This document shows, piece by piece, positions 54,322-64,000 of a stretch of DNA of 64,000 bases (the stretch's first letter is position 1; the number at the start of each line of letters is the position of its first letter). A model generated the notes under the pieces. It did not search any database and was not told the DNA's origin. It saw only the letters and a list, made by a program, of their open reading frames with translations. The DNA comes from Darksidea phi (lineage: Eukaryota > Ascomycota > Dothideomycetes > Pleosporales > Lentitheciaceae), in contig JASJFT010000192.1 in NCBI GenBank assembly GCA_030770425.1, forward strand, positions 23,464 to 87,463. Reading direction: 5' to 3'. The translations under genes were made by a program, and so were the position numbers.

Positions 54322-55651
54322 CTATTCCCCTTGGTAATCCAGCCGTGATCCTTCGAGCCGCCCTCCTTCTCGACGAAAATGGAGAGATCTTGCATGGACG
54401 TCGGAACATTTTGTTGAGGCGCTAGTAGCGTAGAACGCTCGGGTCCGCCTTGAAGCCGAATAGAACACGTTAGCCGAGAGGTGCTTGAGGCGCTTGAGAG
54501 AGTGCAGCATGTCGATGGAAGCGATAGTTGGTTGCGTGACTATGCTCGGTGCGAAGGTATGTAGGCGCAGACACTTGAGGGTACGCACATGATGTCCAAG
54601 GTCTTGCAGGTTAAAGCGAGGGTACGTTTCGATTCGAGGGTTGCCGGGCTGCGGTCTATCAAATAGGCTAATCTCAACGTAATTATGATCTCGCCACTGC
54701 ACATATAGGTGCCCCACGCCAACGAAGTTTCCAAGAAAGGTCTTTCCATTCCGAATCGACGAGCCGAACAGCTTGCACACTGCTCGTCGGGAACCAAAGG
54801 ACTCTGAGCTTGACCATATGTGAGATTTTAGGGGTGCACGGCCCATAGGGATACGCGTTCTTTATTAAGCCTTCTCGTAGGGATAGGATGCAGAAGAGGG
54901 TGGTGGCGGTGATGTGGAGGCGCGGCGCTGGACATTCGCAGATGAGAAACAGGTTTGTAAGCGATTGCAATATGGCCGGCTTGGGTAACGTTCTGTATTC
55001 GAATAGCTCGATCATATGGTGTGGCGGTACTAACGTGGGGCCCTGGGATTCGTCATACGTGATGGCGAGTTGCTGTAGGTTCGGGAGTAGCATGAGTAGC
55101 ATTATAGTAGGCGCATCGGGATCTCCACACTTGATCCCGTAGAACAGGTTCGTAATCTGAGCGTAGTTTTGAACTTCTTCATGATGCAAGAGGAATTGAA
55201 AAGTAGCAAGTGCGGTATCGGATAGCCGCAGGACGGGATCGATTGTTGATATGCTAATCACGACGAGCTTGACGAGCAACGCCAGCTTTGACTGGCTACC
55301 AACAGTGAACATGAACGTGGCAAGGGCATCCAGATCCGCTTCCCATTCGATCTCACAGTCGCAAGCCGCGTAAAGAAGCACTCGGTGCACCTGCGTAGCT
55401 TGCGGCATACTAATGTGAGGGCGTGCAAGTCGCGGTTCGCGAGGACGCCGCAGTCTACGATCTTGCATAAAAGCTCGATAGAGAGACCGTGGAGAGCGGT
55501 CGGGCCGGTTGCATGCCGGGAGATAGCAGGCTCTGGTTTGCGTCGGCCATGGCCCGTATAGTCGGCTGGTGGAGGTTGAAGTGAGAAAATGTTTGAACAT
55601 GATTCTGCAGAGGCCTTCCGATAGGCGCTTCTGTAGGAGTGTGCGTGACAT
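54322..55651 (-). pseudogene. F-box/LRR-like gene with a frameshift
   Basis: From ATG 55651 the frame has LYAACDCEIEWEADLDALAT and TIMLLMLLPNLQQLAITYDE, the 'LPNLxxLxISYDE' pattern of a large fungal F-box/leucine-rich family, and runs to a stop at 54683. The C-terminal region is in another frame (54660-54322: NLQDLGHHVRTLKCLRLHTF, SLKRLKHLSANVFYS), again leucine-repeat-like. I see no intron that joins them, so a frameshift between about 54850 and 54680 is likely. The N-terminus is Arg-rich and lacks a clean F-box. It may also be a real gene with an unrecognised intron. Confidence 0.45.
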
Positions 55652-56577
55652 AGATTTTTATATACATAAGCAAAGAAGCTTGCTATATATCATGCACCGG
55701 AATGGCACAACAACGGCATTCTGATTTAGCGGAAGGCATCAAAGTTGGTGTTGCGATGCTAGGATGCGAAAGGATCTTTCACATGTTTCCATATCGTATA
55801 TCACAACAGTTTGAGGCTAATGGCGTCATATATTATTTCAGCTATGTTGAAAGCGCGTGTAGCTTGCATGCCGAGCGTATCCAAGGTACTTTAGTGGCTT
55901 AGGTAGCTGATATATCAAGTCAAATGTAGATATTGAGCATTCGAAGTTCGCTTTCACCTAAGATGGCCATGCGTTAGGCACTCGATCGGCGATGAGACCG
56001 GACGTCTGGCGTCAACTCCGAAAAGGTATAGCTCCTAATTACCTAATCCACGCCATTCTTCCTCGCGGCCTCGTCGTTTCATCTCGAGCACCATCGTCAT
56101 CTTTGACAGGAGCAATTGCTGTCTGTTTGCACGCAGGAAATTTGTCCACACACGTTTGGCGAATTCGCACCGTCCGCCACTAATTCACTCGAACTACCGG
56201 CTCAGCCGCATATGGATGTCTTTCACAATGCTATGTTTCGACGCCAATCCAACTTCGCTCTCAATGCAAAATCAATGGATTATTATCGCAAAGTCTATAT
56301 AGTAAGGCAAGTAGTAGCACATCCCGCATTATACCCCCCTCGTGAAGAGTTTCATATCCCGAGGAACCAATCTAGTCTCTACTTCGAAATAATGGGACAT
56401 CCGCCAATGCCGAGTCCTCCAAATGCTTCAAATTCGCCCAACGTCCCGCCAAATAATCCTCTCGCAAGTTCTCCTTAACCAACCCCACAAAGATGTTCGG
56501 CCTAGGATCTCGGAACGACCAGCGTCGGGATCCTTGGGTGATTTCGTCTTACTTCCAACTCCAACCACGATGCGAGC
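55652..56577. other. Intergenic with short frames only
   Basis: A 120-codon plus-strand frame at 56116-56478 (Pro-rich C-terminus) has no supporting motif. I report no gene. Confidence 0.3.
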
Positions 56578-56920
56578 TTAATGGACCTTCATCGACCTCC
56601 ACATGTTCGGGTGCGGGCGCGCAGCCTGAGCTCGCAACATACGGATCGCTGTTGCAGAGTTGGTGGCTTGACGGCGATGTGCCGAATACGTATGCATCTT
56701 GCGGTCGATGCGCGAATGTAATCGTTGCACAGCGTTGAAGTTGCTTCGTGCTTTGGGAGCATAGGGGAGGAGCGACATGGCTGCAACACTTATTAACATC
56801 GAGGCTAAGCAATGAAAGTCGACAGGGGCACTTACCAACAGTCCGGAACTCAAACAGGGCCTTCTCCGCCCAAAGAAGGAATGCGAGAATGATCTCGATA
56901 ACCCGCTGAATTGGATACAT
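56578..56920 (-). CDS. Small membrane-anchored protein, two exons (95 aa)
   Basis: Exon 1 is 56920-56836 and exon 2 is 56780-56578. The 55-nt intron runs from GTAAGTGC to TGTTGCAG. The product begins MYPIQRVIEIILAFLLWAEK, a single hydrophobic N-terminal segment, then FRTVAMSLLPYAPKARSNFN, and a very basic tail with His/Arg/Met (RIDRKMHTYSAHRRQATNSA, ending NMWRSMKVH). Good donor and acceptor and a restored frame support it, but no homologue is known to me. Frames on the opposite strand overlap. Confidence 0.4.
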
Positions 56921-58142
56921 CTTGACTTTCGGTGGGTTGCGTAGTATGGAGGTGGCTGAGTCAATCGAAGAAGGGAATAGATGTGTTATGAGCACGACAC
57001 CGAGTTGATCAACAACAAGGTGTAGTTAGAGAATGACTAGGGTAAGTAATACCCAAGGTAGGTAGAAACGAATGTGAGGAGCTGTGTTACCGATTTCCTA
57101 CATACTGTGCCGCAAGACTACATTTAAAGTCACCCTCAAGTTGCACTTTCGGCCTTCGTTCAGCGGCCATAGATAAGATTTTCTCTTGTGTATGTTTCAG
57201 GTCCGGTGGTAGGGTCGGGAGGATGGTCGGTGCGTACTTTGAGATGTGCGTTGTAAGCACCTTGCCAAGAACGAACACCGAAGTCCGGAAGTGGAGTGTC
57301 ACGCGCAAGGCGTGGGATTTCGGTAGTTCAGTTGGAGTAATGTAGGCCTAGGTGCCTATTGCGATCTGCGAGCTCGTTATATCTAGCATGTTTGTCAGGC
57401 TTCTAGATATTCCCCTTCTGCTTGAGACCGATTGCTTCCAGCACTGAGCCTACGACTCGTCGCATAAGAAGGATCACGTGAGCGCCCTCTTGGCTCGGAG
57501 TTCGGTATGCGGCACAGCTGGAGATTACCGTTCTGCGATCTTAGTAACGGCATTTCCCGGATACGTTATGTTCGTCACCCAGCTGAATACGCAGTTGTCC
57601 ACCAAATGTCCTTTGACACAGACCTATTCGAGCATTGACGATAAGCAGCAAGAACGTGGGCCACCACATCGCGTGCGTAGTCTACGCGATCTTGCTTCGG
57701 AGACTCGTCTGTAGGCGTGCAGACAATAGCAGTATTGCTCCCTTCGCAACGTACTAGCATATGTAGAAAGACGATGATTGGCCCGGGGCAACGCCGCGGC
57801 TACTAAAAATGCGCGCCCTAGTACGGCTTCGGCACACAGCGGCTCCTCTCGGACTCCTAAACTGTAAGCACGAAACACAGCCTCAGAAACATTCCACCGC
57901 CGCCAATCATATCCTGGAATTGTGGGGCCAGCATAGCGCCAGCTGATGTGAGTGGTGATTTGGCGTCCGCAGCAAGACAGCCACTAGACGCGGCGTAGTT
58001 CAAGGCCTCCAGCTGCGGACAAGTATAGGGCTGCGCACTCGCTCCCGCGATGTTGAGCCGACTTTGTCCCAGCTTGCTCGTTTCCTTTTTCGACATCATC
58101 GACGACTCAGATTTGGCTCGATAGCGAGTCGCGATCGCAATA
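56921..58142. other. Intergenic, nothing identifiable
   Basis: Short opposing frames only. The last part should contain the promoter of the four-span protein gene. Confidence 0.35.
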
Positions 58143-58956
58143 ATGGGTTTCGAAATGGTGCTGAAGATGGCGCTCTTTCCGTCCGCATCGTTAATTGTCC
58201 TGTCCTTTCTATCTATTGTTCTCACTACACATTACTGGATTCTCGGCGACTGGATCATGGGCCGGTGGGTTCCTATGCCTAGCGAGTTCCCAGAGAAGAC
58301 AAGATTTCCGGTCGATGATGTTATTGTCGATTATACAGAGTCCAGCACCCAGGCGACGATCATCTCGGGGTGCTTGAACCTGGCGGCGGGTGTGATGGCC
58401 ATATGCGCGTGGAGGAAGTTGAAGACGAATAAGATGGACACGGATTATCATCTGGTATGGAGCGACGCTGTATCATGGCCCAAAGAAGACATCGCTAACC
58501 GTAAAATAGCCTCTCCGTCGCTTCTACGTCCTATCCGTATTTATCACTGGCGTCGCGGGCGCCTGCTCCGCCATCGCATCGCTCGCCACTCACTACACCG
58601 GCAAGGGCGACGATAAGTTCAGCTGTACAACGTCCACTGGGAAAACGGTCTCCCTTCAAGTGCCCTTCACCAACCTTCTGTGCACGAGGGAAATGGGCGC
58701 CTGTAACGTTGTTAAGCCGGGCCTGAAGGGCCAGCCGAAGGCATGGGCCAGCAATCTTGCTTGCAATGAGACGGTGAGTGCGACACTACTGGTGCATATG
58801 GAAATATGAAGATGGAACGGCATGCTGATGTCCATGCAGATAGTGGTCAAATGGCTCCAACTTATTTTGCTCTTGAATGCTGTTATTGTTATGGGCATGT
58901 TTGCGCTGCAGGCGAGGCAGCGAAGGACGACAAGGTGGTCGAGGGAGGCGAAATAG
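58143..58956 (+). CDS. Four-span membrane protein (230 aa, three exons)
   Basis: The exons are 58143-58454, 58510-58773 and 58840-58956. Introns are GT-AG (GTATGG to AAAATAG; GTGAGT to CATGCAG) and codon phase is kept throughout. Hydrophobic spans are SLIVLSFLSIVLTTHYWIL, ATIISGCLNLAAGVMAICAW, FYVLSVFITGVAGACSAIAS and LQLILLLNAVIVMGMFALQ. The loop between spans 3 and 4 has four cysteines (FSCTTSTG, LLCTREMGACNVV, NLACNET), likely disulphide-bonded outside the cytosol. The C-terminus is short and basic. The topology resembles small tetraspan proteins of fungal membranes, but no family signature is recognised. Confidence 0.75.
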
Positions 58957-60296
58957 GCGCCTCAACATATCACACGGACGATACCCAAGGATGTTGCGAA
59001 GCGAGTTGTACTACTATAACGTGCGTTGAACAAGACGATTGAGAGGGTCGTTTTTGGTTTTATTGGCGTTGCATAGTCCAGGCGTAAAAAGGCCGGGTTT
59101 GGATTCGTGCAAGCAATACGTGCTAATATGCGATGAGATGGGCAACGATGTTGTACAGGCAAAAGGTCATGTGCTATAAAGAATAGCATCATAGGGATGA
59201 CACGTTCTCAATGACACTTTTGACCGTGGGGGATTTTCGCACGTATAGTTGGCCATACGCTCGCAGTTGTTCAATCGCGTGGACGTATACAAGTTGATAT
59301 CAAGGCTTCTGCCTGTATTGAGGAGTCATCCTATTTGGACGGCGTCTTGTCGAAGCCACCTTCGAATAAACTGTTTCGATAGACGTCGAGCAGACACAGT
59401 AGAGCGGAATGATGCAAGTGTTTCCGTGTCATGCAGGTGCTTCCTTGTCGTGTACCGCCGAGCTAAGCGCCCACCACTTTTAGGATGTACGCGGCACCGG
59501 CTTGGGAGGTTTTGCATTGCATGTTCGGCTAATTCGAGAAAATACACGCGCAGAACAGCATAAGCGCTCGACAGCTGAGAAGACAGTATGCACAGTGGTT
59601 CGTTACTCATGTTCCGTTTCAGGTCCGTTCGGGTGGGTCTAATGCCGCTTTTAATCGCACAAATAAACGCCCAACTTCCCTTAACTTCGACACGCCACAG
59701 CTTATCCACCTTCAGTTTGTGTCACTTTACTGCGGTGGCGCCTTTCAAAGCGCTTTGTAAAATAGAGTTTCCACAAGCACCTCTAACCGCCGGCATAACG
59801 ATGTTGCGACCAAAGTTGATTTCGCCAGCAACATGCAACCTAGTCGACGCGGAGGTTATCTACTCTGAAAATTTGTGGAAAAGAGTTGTACAATGCCTTT
59901 TCGTTGAGGTTGTTCCGGCTTAGAGTGAATTCGCGGATCAAGGAAGTGTTCGCACTTGAGGTGCCATCCGGATCTCGTCGCAGATGTGCTTGGCTAAGCC
60001 TTTTTGGATCCAGTTCGTGTTGCTGCTTCCCGTCATCAACGGGATCCTAGAATTGCTATTCTTTCAGTGTGGACTCCGGTCATGGTTTCCTTGTATTTTA
60101 GGTTGTTGCGCCATTCCGGCTCTATTGCTTGATTTTGCATCATTGCCTCAATCATTGCATTTGTTCGGCTCAGGTCACTTTCAGGTCCATCGAATTGTCA
60201 ATGTAATGATAAGGCATGTCTGGCACTTTGATCAAGTCGCAACAGGGAAGAGGCAGCTGCTACGAGGTACAAGACTAATTTCTACACTACTTCGCA
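58957..60296. other. Intergenic, nothing identifiable
   Basis: Frames of up to 127 codons on opposite strands overlap at 59249-59923, with no motifs or splice support. Confidence 0.35.
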
Positions 60297-62270
60297 CTAC
60301 GCTATAGTTCCGTTCCTCTTGAGAGGCCCAGTCGATGGCTCTTGGTACCCGTTTGCCTCCAATGCCCAAGCCGGTTTCGCCCTGCAAGGTACGCATCCTG
60401 GCCAATAATACTCTGGAACCCTTCCGCTCACCGGATTCCGGTATTGCCACCACATGTGTTGGATGTCCGGCCATTCAATATATTTTCCACCCCCACCACG
60501 GAAAGTGCTTTCTCGATCTCCAACATCTGAAAGCAGAACATCTGGTGGGAACTCTTTTATCCAAGCAGCGGGTTCGGGGTTTGGCGCACTCGCGTTACGC
60601 GGCTTTGCGTCAGACCAGCCACCTTCCCAGGATGATGATTGCCAGTAGAATTCGTCGATTGTTACGCTCCACAAGCGCCATTTTCCGTCCTCGAGCACCA
60701 TTTGATCGTGATAGATTGCGTTGTTGAAACTACCCGCTTTCGTAACAGACGTAGAAGGTTGAAGTAATCGAGCGCGGAGCGTCGCCGAACGCCCGTCTTC
60801 GGAGACAAGCACAACCGGCTGCGGACGCCAGTGGAAATAGATGCTTGCGCGGAGACCCGTGCGATTTGTGCCATAGGACGCAAAACATGCTTGAGTAATG
60901 CGCTCGGGTGTGATGAAGAAGCCTGCGAACGGAGAGGCTTTGTGGCCGCGTCGAGCGAAGAGTGTGCCGAATCTGGTGCAATCGACATCGTCGACATAGT
61001 ATCCGTACGCATGAGACTGATTCTCTGCACCGTCATAGGCTGCTGATCTTCTGAGACGACGTTCGAGGTCCGCTAGGTGGGATTCGGTCGCCATTTTAGT
61101 GCCACCGTACGTGACTGCGTCAGATCTGAATCCAGTGGCGTTCAAGAATGGCGGGATGTACGTGTTTGGCGCCCTTATACGTCCTTCACCCCAGCCCTTG
61201 TAGTAGTCTGCTACCATAAGCGGTGTGATCTCAACATGGCGTACCTTCCATATCCCGTCCTCTTTTACAAATTGGTACCGCAACACGTTGAACTCCCACG
61301 ATGCTATCCGCTTGGTGGCATCTCCTAACATTGAGACCTCCACTCCTCTAGCAATCGCTGTTTTGCCGTCACTGTCCACATCGACAATCAGGTCGAAAAT
61401 AGGATGGTCGTTGTTGATACCCTGCGTCAAGTTCTCCGGACCCATTCGCTCCAGCGCCTTCCTCACACCAGCAAGCCCCGTGTAGTTCGCCACCCTAACA
61501 ATAGATACCGTGGTATTTGCTGTGTGCAAGTCTACAACATCCGTCCACATCCTCCGATCAACATAGAACCCATGCGCGTGCATCAAGTTCCTCACTTCGT
61601 CCTCGTTGTTCAACCTCTCAATTCTCTTGTTCAGCACCGCTAAACTCGCGTTCGTCCTTAGCGCTTGTCCAACAGCGGGTGGAATTGGAACCCCACTTCC
61701 TTCAGGCGTGTAGTGGTACGGTATGATCGGCATAGCGCGCCCGCCAACGTTCCTCCACCCGCCCACGTATGGCCCCTCGTAAATCGCATTATACCCCAAC
61801 AGCGATATCCGCCACCCCTCCTCCGTCCTCACATACTCGTTCTCGTAAATGCCACCCTGGATTTTCGTCCCGCCCTCCCCATCGCCACCAAACCTTAAGC
61901 CATTCCACCTCGCCTTCGCACTCTGGCCATCAACCGATAGACTCACGACGGGGTTTTCCACTACCCAAGTATTGAGACTACCTTGTTTTATGCCATCCAT
62001 CTTCCCCGCATCGGTGCGCAGCCATGTTTCAATCGCGAGAGCGCCGTGAGCGGTTACGTTACCCCATTGCAAAGTTCCGTTCGTCGAGAAGAGGGAGGCG
62101 ACTTCGCCGAAGCTGCCGAATTGGGCGAGGTGGGCGAAGCTGCGTTGGACATCTTTTATTTCGCGGATTGATTCGACCCTGGAGATCTCGCGGGCTAGCG
62201 TGTCGACAGTGGAAACCGCCTGAGTGAGAACGACAGCTCCAGGGAGCAGGCAAAGCGCCAAGAGCCGCAT
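60297..62270 (-). CDS. Secreted triple SnoaL-like domain protein (657 aa)
   Basis: This single-exon gene from ATG 62270 starts with a signal peptide (MRLLALCLLPGAVVLTQAVS). Three repeats of a SnoaL/NTF2-like fold follow. Repeat 1 (about 25-165) has IKDVQRSFAHLAQFGSFGEV and EEGWRISLLGYNAIYEGPY. Repeat 2 (about 210-350) has EVRNLMHAHGFYVDRRMWTD and KEDGIWKVRHVEITPLMVAD. Repeat 3 (about 385-530) has NQSHAYGYYVDDVDCTRFG and LEDGKWRLWSVTIDEFYWQS. Each repeat has the typical helix with H/Y-G-Y/F-x-D and a closing DGxWR strand. Many N-x-S/T sites suggest glycosylation. The fold is used by cyclases, isomerases and binding proteins, so the activity is unknown. Confidence 0.85.
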   Translation of the reverse strand: MRLLALCLLPGAVVLTQAVSTVDTLAREISRVESIREIKDVQRSFAHLAQFGSFGEVASLFSTNGTLQWGNVTAHGALAIETWLRTDAGKMDGIKQGSLNTWVVENPVVSLSVDGQSAKARWNGLRFGGDGEGGTKIQGGIYENEYVRTEEGWRISLLGYNAIYEGPYVGGWRNVGGRAMPIIPYHYTPEGSGVPIPPAVGQALRTNASLAVLNKRIERLNNEDEVRNLMHAHGFYVDRRMWTDVVDLHTANTTVSIVRVANYTGLAGVRKALERMGPENLTQGINNDHPIFDLIVDVDSDGKTAIARGVEVSMLGDATKRIASWEFNVLRYQFVKEDGIWKVRHVEITPLMVADYYKGWGEGRIRAPNTYIPPFLNATGFRSDAVTYGGTKMATESHLADLERRLRRSAAYDGAENQSHAYGYYVDDVDCTRFGTLFARRGHKASPFAGFFITPERITQACFASYGTNRTGLRASIYFHWRPQPVVLVSEDGRSATLRARLLQPSTSVTKAGSFNNAIYHDQMVLEDGKWRLWSVTIDEFYWQSSSWEGGWSDAKPRNASAPNPEPAAWIKEFPPDVLLSDVGDRESTFRGGGGKYIEWPDIQHMWWQYRNPVSGRVPEYYWPGCVPCRAKPAWALEANGYQEPSTGPLKRNGTIA

Positions 62271-63219
62271 GGTTAGCCACCTGTCTGGAATCAGGTCAAT
62301 GAAAGTGTTCTTGAAGCGTCCTTCGCCTACTGTTCGGCTATGCGAACGTCCGTCGGATTCTCTCCAGGTTTACCGATGGTGAGGCACAAAACCTGTAGAC
62401 GATAGAGAGTTCGCTTCTATATCGGATGTTGTACAGAACAACCGCATTTGGAGAGCATGTGTACCTTTTTATTAATCATCAATGATTGATATACTGCCCT
62501 TGGTCCCCACACTCTTCCCCACAATGAACTACCGACACCGATACATCCTCGACCTTATTAGCCGGAAGTATACGGCGGACATGGCGATCATGAACTTTTC
62601 TACGTCCACGCATCTTTTGCGTACGGTTAACGTCGTCATTATTACTCTATCGATATTACATTAGGATTTGCTTCGTGCAAACGCCGTAATGACCAATCAA
62701 GGTGGGGCGTGCGCACGTCTGCTCGAGTATACGCACGCGTTGTAAAATCGGCAAATCACCTCAGCTACCTATGAAAACACGACGTCTCAATCGAGCGGTA
62801 AAGACGGCTCATCGCTCTCTTCGTCAATCTAACTGTTACAGGGTTAGAAACCTTCAATGGCTTTCTTTTCGAATTCTGACAAGGATCCATGGCTAGCCAA
62901 GTGATTGGATAGTTTCAATACCTATTCATGCAGTAATAAGCGTTTGGTAAGATAGCTTGAAATCAATGGTATTCGAAGACAAAGTAGTTTGATAGCTAAG
63001 TCGATCATGAAGAGATCCTATCAGCATACACCACGTAAATAACAAGAATGATTGCTTAATTGGGGTGAAACATGTTCCAAGTATGGCACTGCGCTTCTTA
63101 ACGCTTAGCGGAAGAGAAATCTCGCGAGTCGGTCAATGTGTGAGTGCAGCCACACAGCTTGGGTGAATAGTCCGATGCCCGCCCGCCGAACCTTGAGCTC
63201 ACAACCATCAGCCGCCATG
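62271..63219. other. Intergenic, nothing recognised
   Basis: No coding or repeat signal was found apart from the expected promoter of the SnoaL gene. Confidence 0.4.
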
Positions 63220-63339
63220 GACACCAGCCAGACGATCGTAATCGACCCCAGCGGCCAAACCATACTCAAGCTCAATATCCCGATGTATAGCTCAAGGCAC
63301 TTGATAAAGACCCGCGTTTCTGGAGCCAAGCGACCTTGA
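63220..63339 (+). pseudogene. Possible BTB/POZ domain N-terminal fragment
   Basis: ATG 63220 begins MDTSQTIVIDPSGQTILKLN followed by SSRHLIKTRVSGAK. Fungal BTB/POZ proteins commonly begin with IVIDPxGDxxLxL and VSSRHLxxASPVFxxM, so this looks like the first part of one that has lost the rest. It stops after 39 residues. Confidence 0.35.
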
Positions 63340-63926
63340 CGCGATGCAGCAGGAGCCAGTAGATTCCTATCACAACCGCGTCAACTAATCTCAAGAAGTG
63401 GCATGTGAACGGTCATCATTTCAGTACCTCATACCTTCCGAGAATAGTGTTCCGGTACTACGAAAAAACCTCTTCAAATGGGGATTCAGTGAGACAATCA
63501 GAGACACAGAAAGCGGAAAGTGCCATGTCACGGTAGAAAAGGTCAATCCTACTGTGCTTGAAATGATTCTCAAAGATCGCGCATGCGCGTACAAACGATA
63601 TTTCAGGGAAGCTAGAGAACCTCGAAATGCTAACTCCAGTAGCTGTTCTCGTGGAATACTACCAGATGAAAAGGTCAATCGGTCTGTTCGCTGTGATTTG
63701 GATCGCCGAGGCAAGAAAGCAATTGCGGCTTACAGGTTATTGTAAGAACACTGTTATTTGGCTTCTCATTGCCAAGGCCTTCTGATTTCCGGAGATCTTC
63801 GATCAAATAGCGAACACTATCGCACAACACAGTTGCTAGTCATTTGAAGTCTCCGGTCTACCCTAGGATCGTGCTGAAGAGCGTCCTAGTTGTGGGTGGA
63901 AGTCGTTGGGATTATTGGTGATGAAC
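63340..63926. other. Intergenic, nothing identifiable
   Basis: A 115-codon plus-strand frame at 63398-63745 has no motif. It could be downstream debris of the BTB-like fragment. Confidence 0.3.
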
Positions 63927-64000
63927 CCCCTCCCCCAGGAGCTTGGGCCACTACCCGGCGTGACGTCACGTTGGCTCCTGGGCTGGCTGTGTTTTTCGTG
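63927..64000 (+). repeat. SINE-like retroposon, copy E (5' head, cut by window end)
   Basis: The last 74 bases match the start of copy C at 39741-39812 closely: GGAG(C/T)TTGGGCCACTAC, CGGCGTGACGTCA(C/T)GTTGG, CTCCTGGGC and GTGTTTTTCGT. Its retained CpG sites where copy C has T show less RIP. The rest lies beyond the window. Confidence 0.75.

Noticed and set aside
63398..63745. 115-codon frame near the right end
   Set aside because: It has no domain pattern, and its composition and lack of a plausible start context suggest chance.

Overview
The window is nuclear DNA of a filamentous ascomycete (Pezizomycotina), most likely a dothideomycete. Evidence: genes carry short (47-90 nt) GT-AG introns with CTRAY-type branch sites; the gene families are typical of these fungi (HET domain, OTT_1508-type deaminase, AsaB/GA4-desaturase-like, CorA-like, unspecific peroxygenase, fungal AVT transporter); and there is strong RIP damage (C-to-T, giving TpA-rich DNA and TAG/TAA/TGA in place of TGG/CAG/CAA/CGA). 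The species is not determined.

Layout. 1-5.06 kb is a heavily RIP-mutated Ty1/copia polyprotein whose protease, reverse transcriptase and RNase H signatures can still be read. It is followed by a small reverse-strand gene killed by five in-frame TAG codons. 5.6-13.4 kb holds two diverged copies of a small 'KPWxPWMP' protein gene, a retroposon-broken gene, a broken HET gene and two small conserved or unknown protein genes. 13.4-21 kb is gene-poor and contains a four-unit 63-bp minisatellite, a 200-bp tandem duplication and a pogo-like transposase scrap. 21-24 kb has a RIP-inactivated HET pseudogene, a cysteine-rich secreted protein gene and an HSP70 scrap. 24.4-31.5 kb is gene-dense: two related 'LPGELRN' F-box-like genes with the same intron position flank an M20 amidohydrolase, an AsaB-like oxygenase and an isopenicillin-N-synthase-like oxygenase, which may form a small metabolite cluster. 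31.8-39.5 kb has a tail-anchored membrane protein, a four-exon secreted protein with a CX3C/CX3C motif, a conserved small coiled-coil protein and a vacuolar amino acid transporter with a GC-AG intron. 40-49.6 kb has a decayed and an apparently functional copy of one uncharacterised family, a secreted unspecific peroxygenase and a CorA-like pseudogene. 50-62 kb has an OTT_1508-like deaminase, an F-box/LRR-like relic, a small membrane-anchored protein, a four-span membrane protein and a secreted triple-SnoaL protein.

The most striking unannotated structure is a dispersed 220-355 bp non-coding element with four copies and a fifth cut by the window end. Three copies are bounded by 14-15 bp target-site duplications (one perfect) and all end in a 3' CCAAAYCMAA/A-rich tail. 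This points to a SINE-like retroposon. The copies share a 3' body but have two different 5' heads. One copy has broken a reading frame that closes again when the element and one duplication are removed; another sits inside the CorA-like gene.

Many exon structures were reconstructed by hand from splice signals and frame continuity. No database search was possible, so family names rest on recognised motifs.
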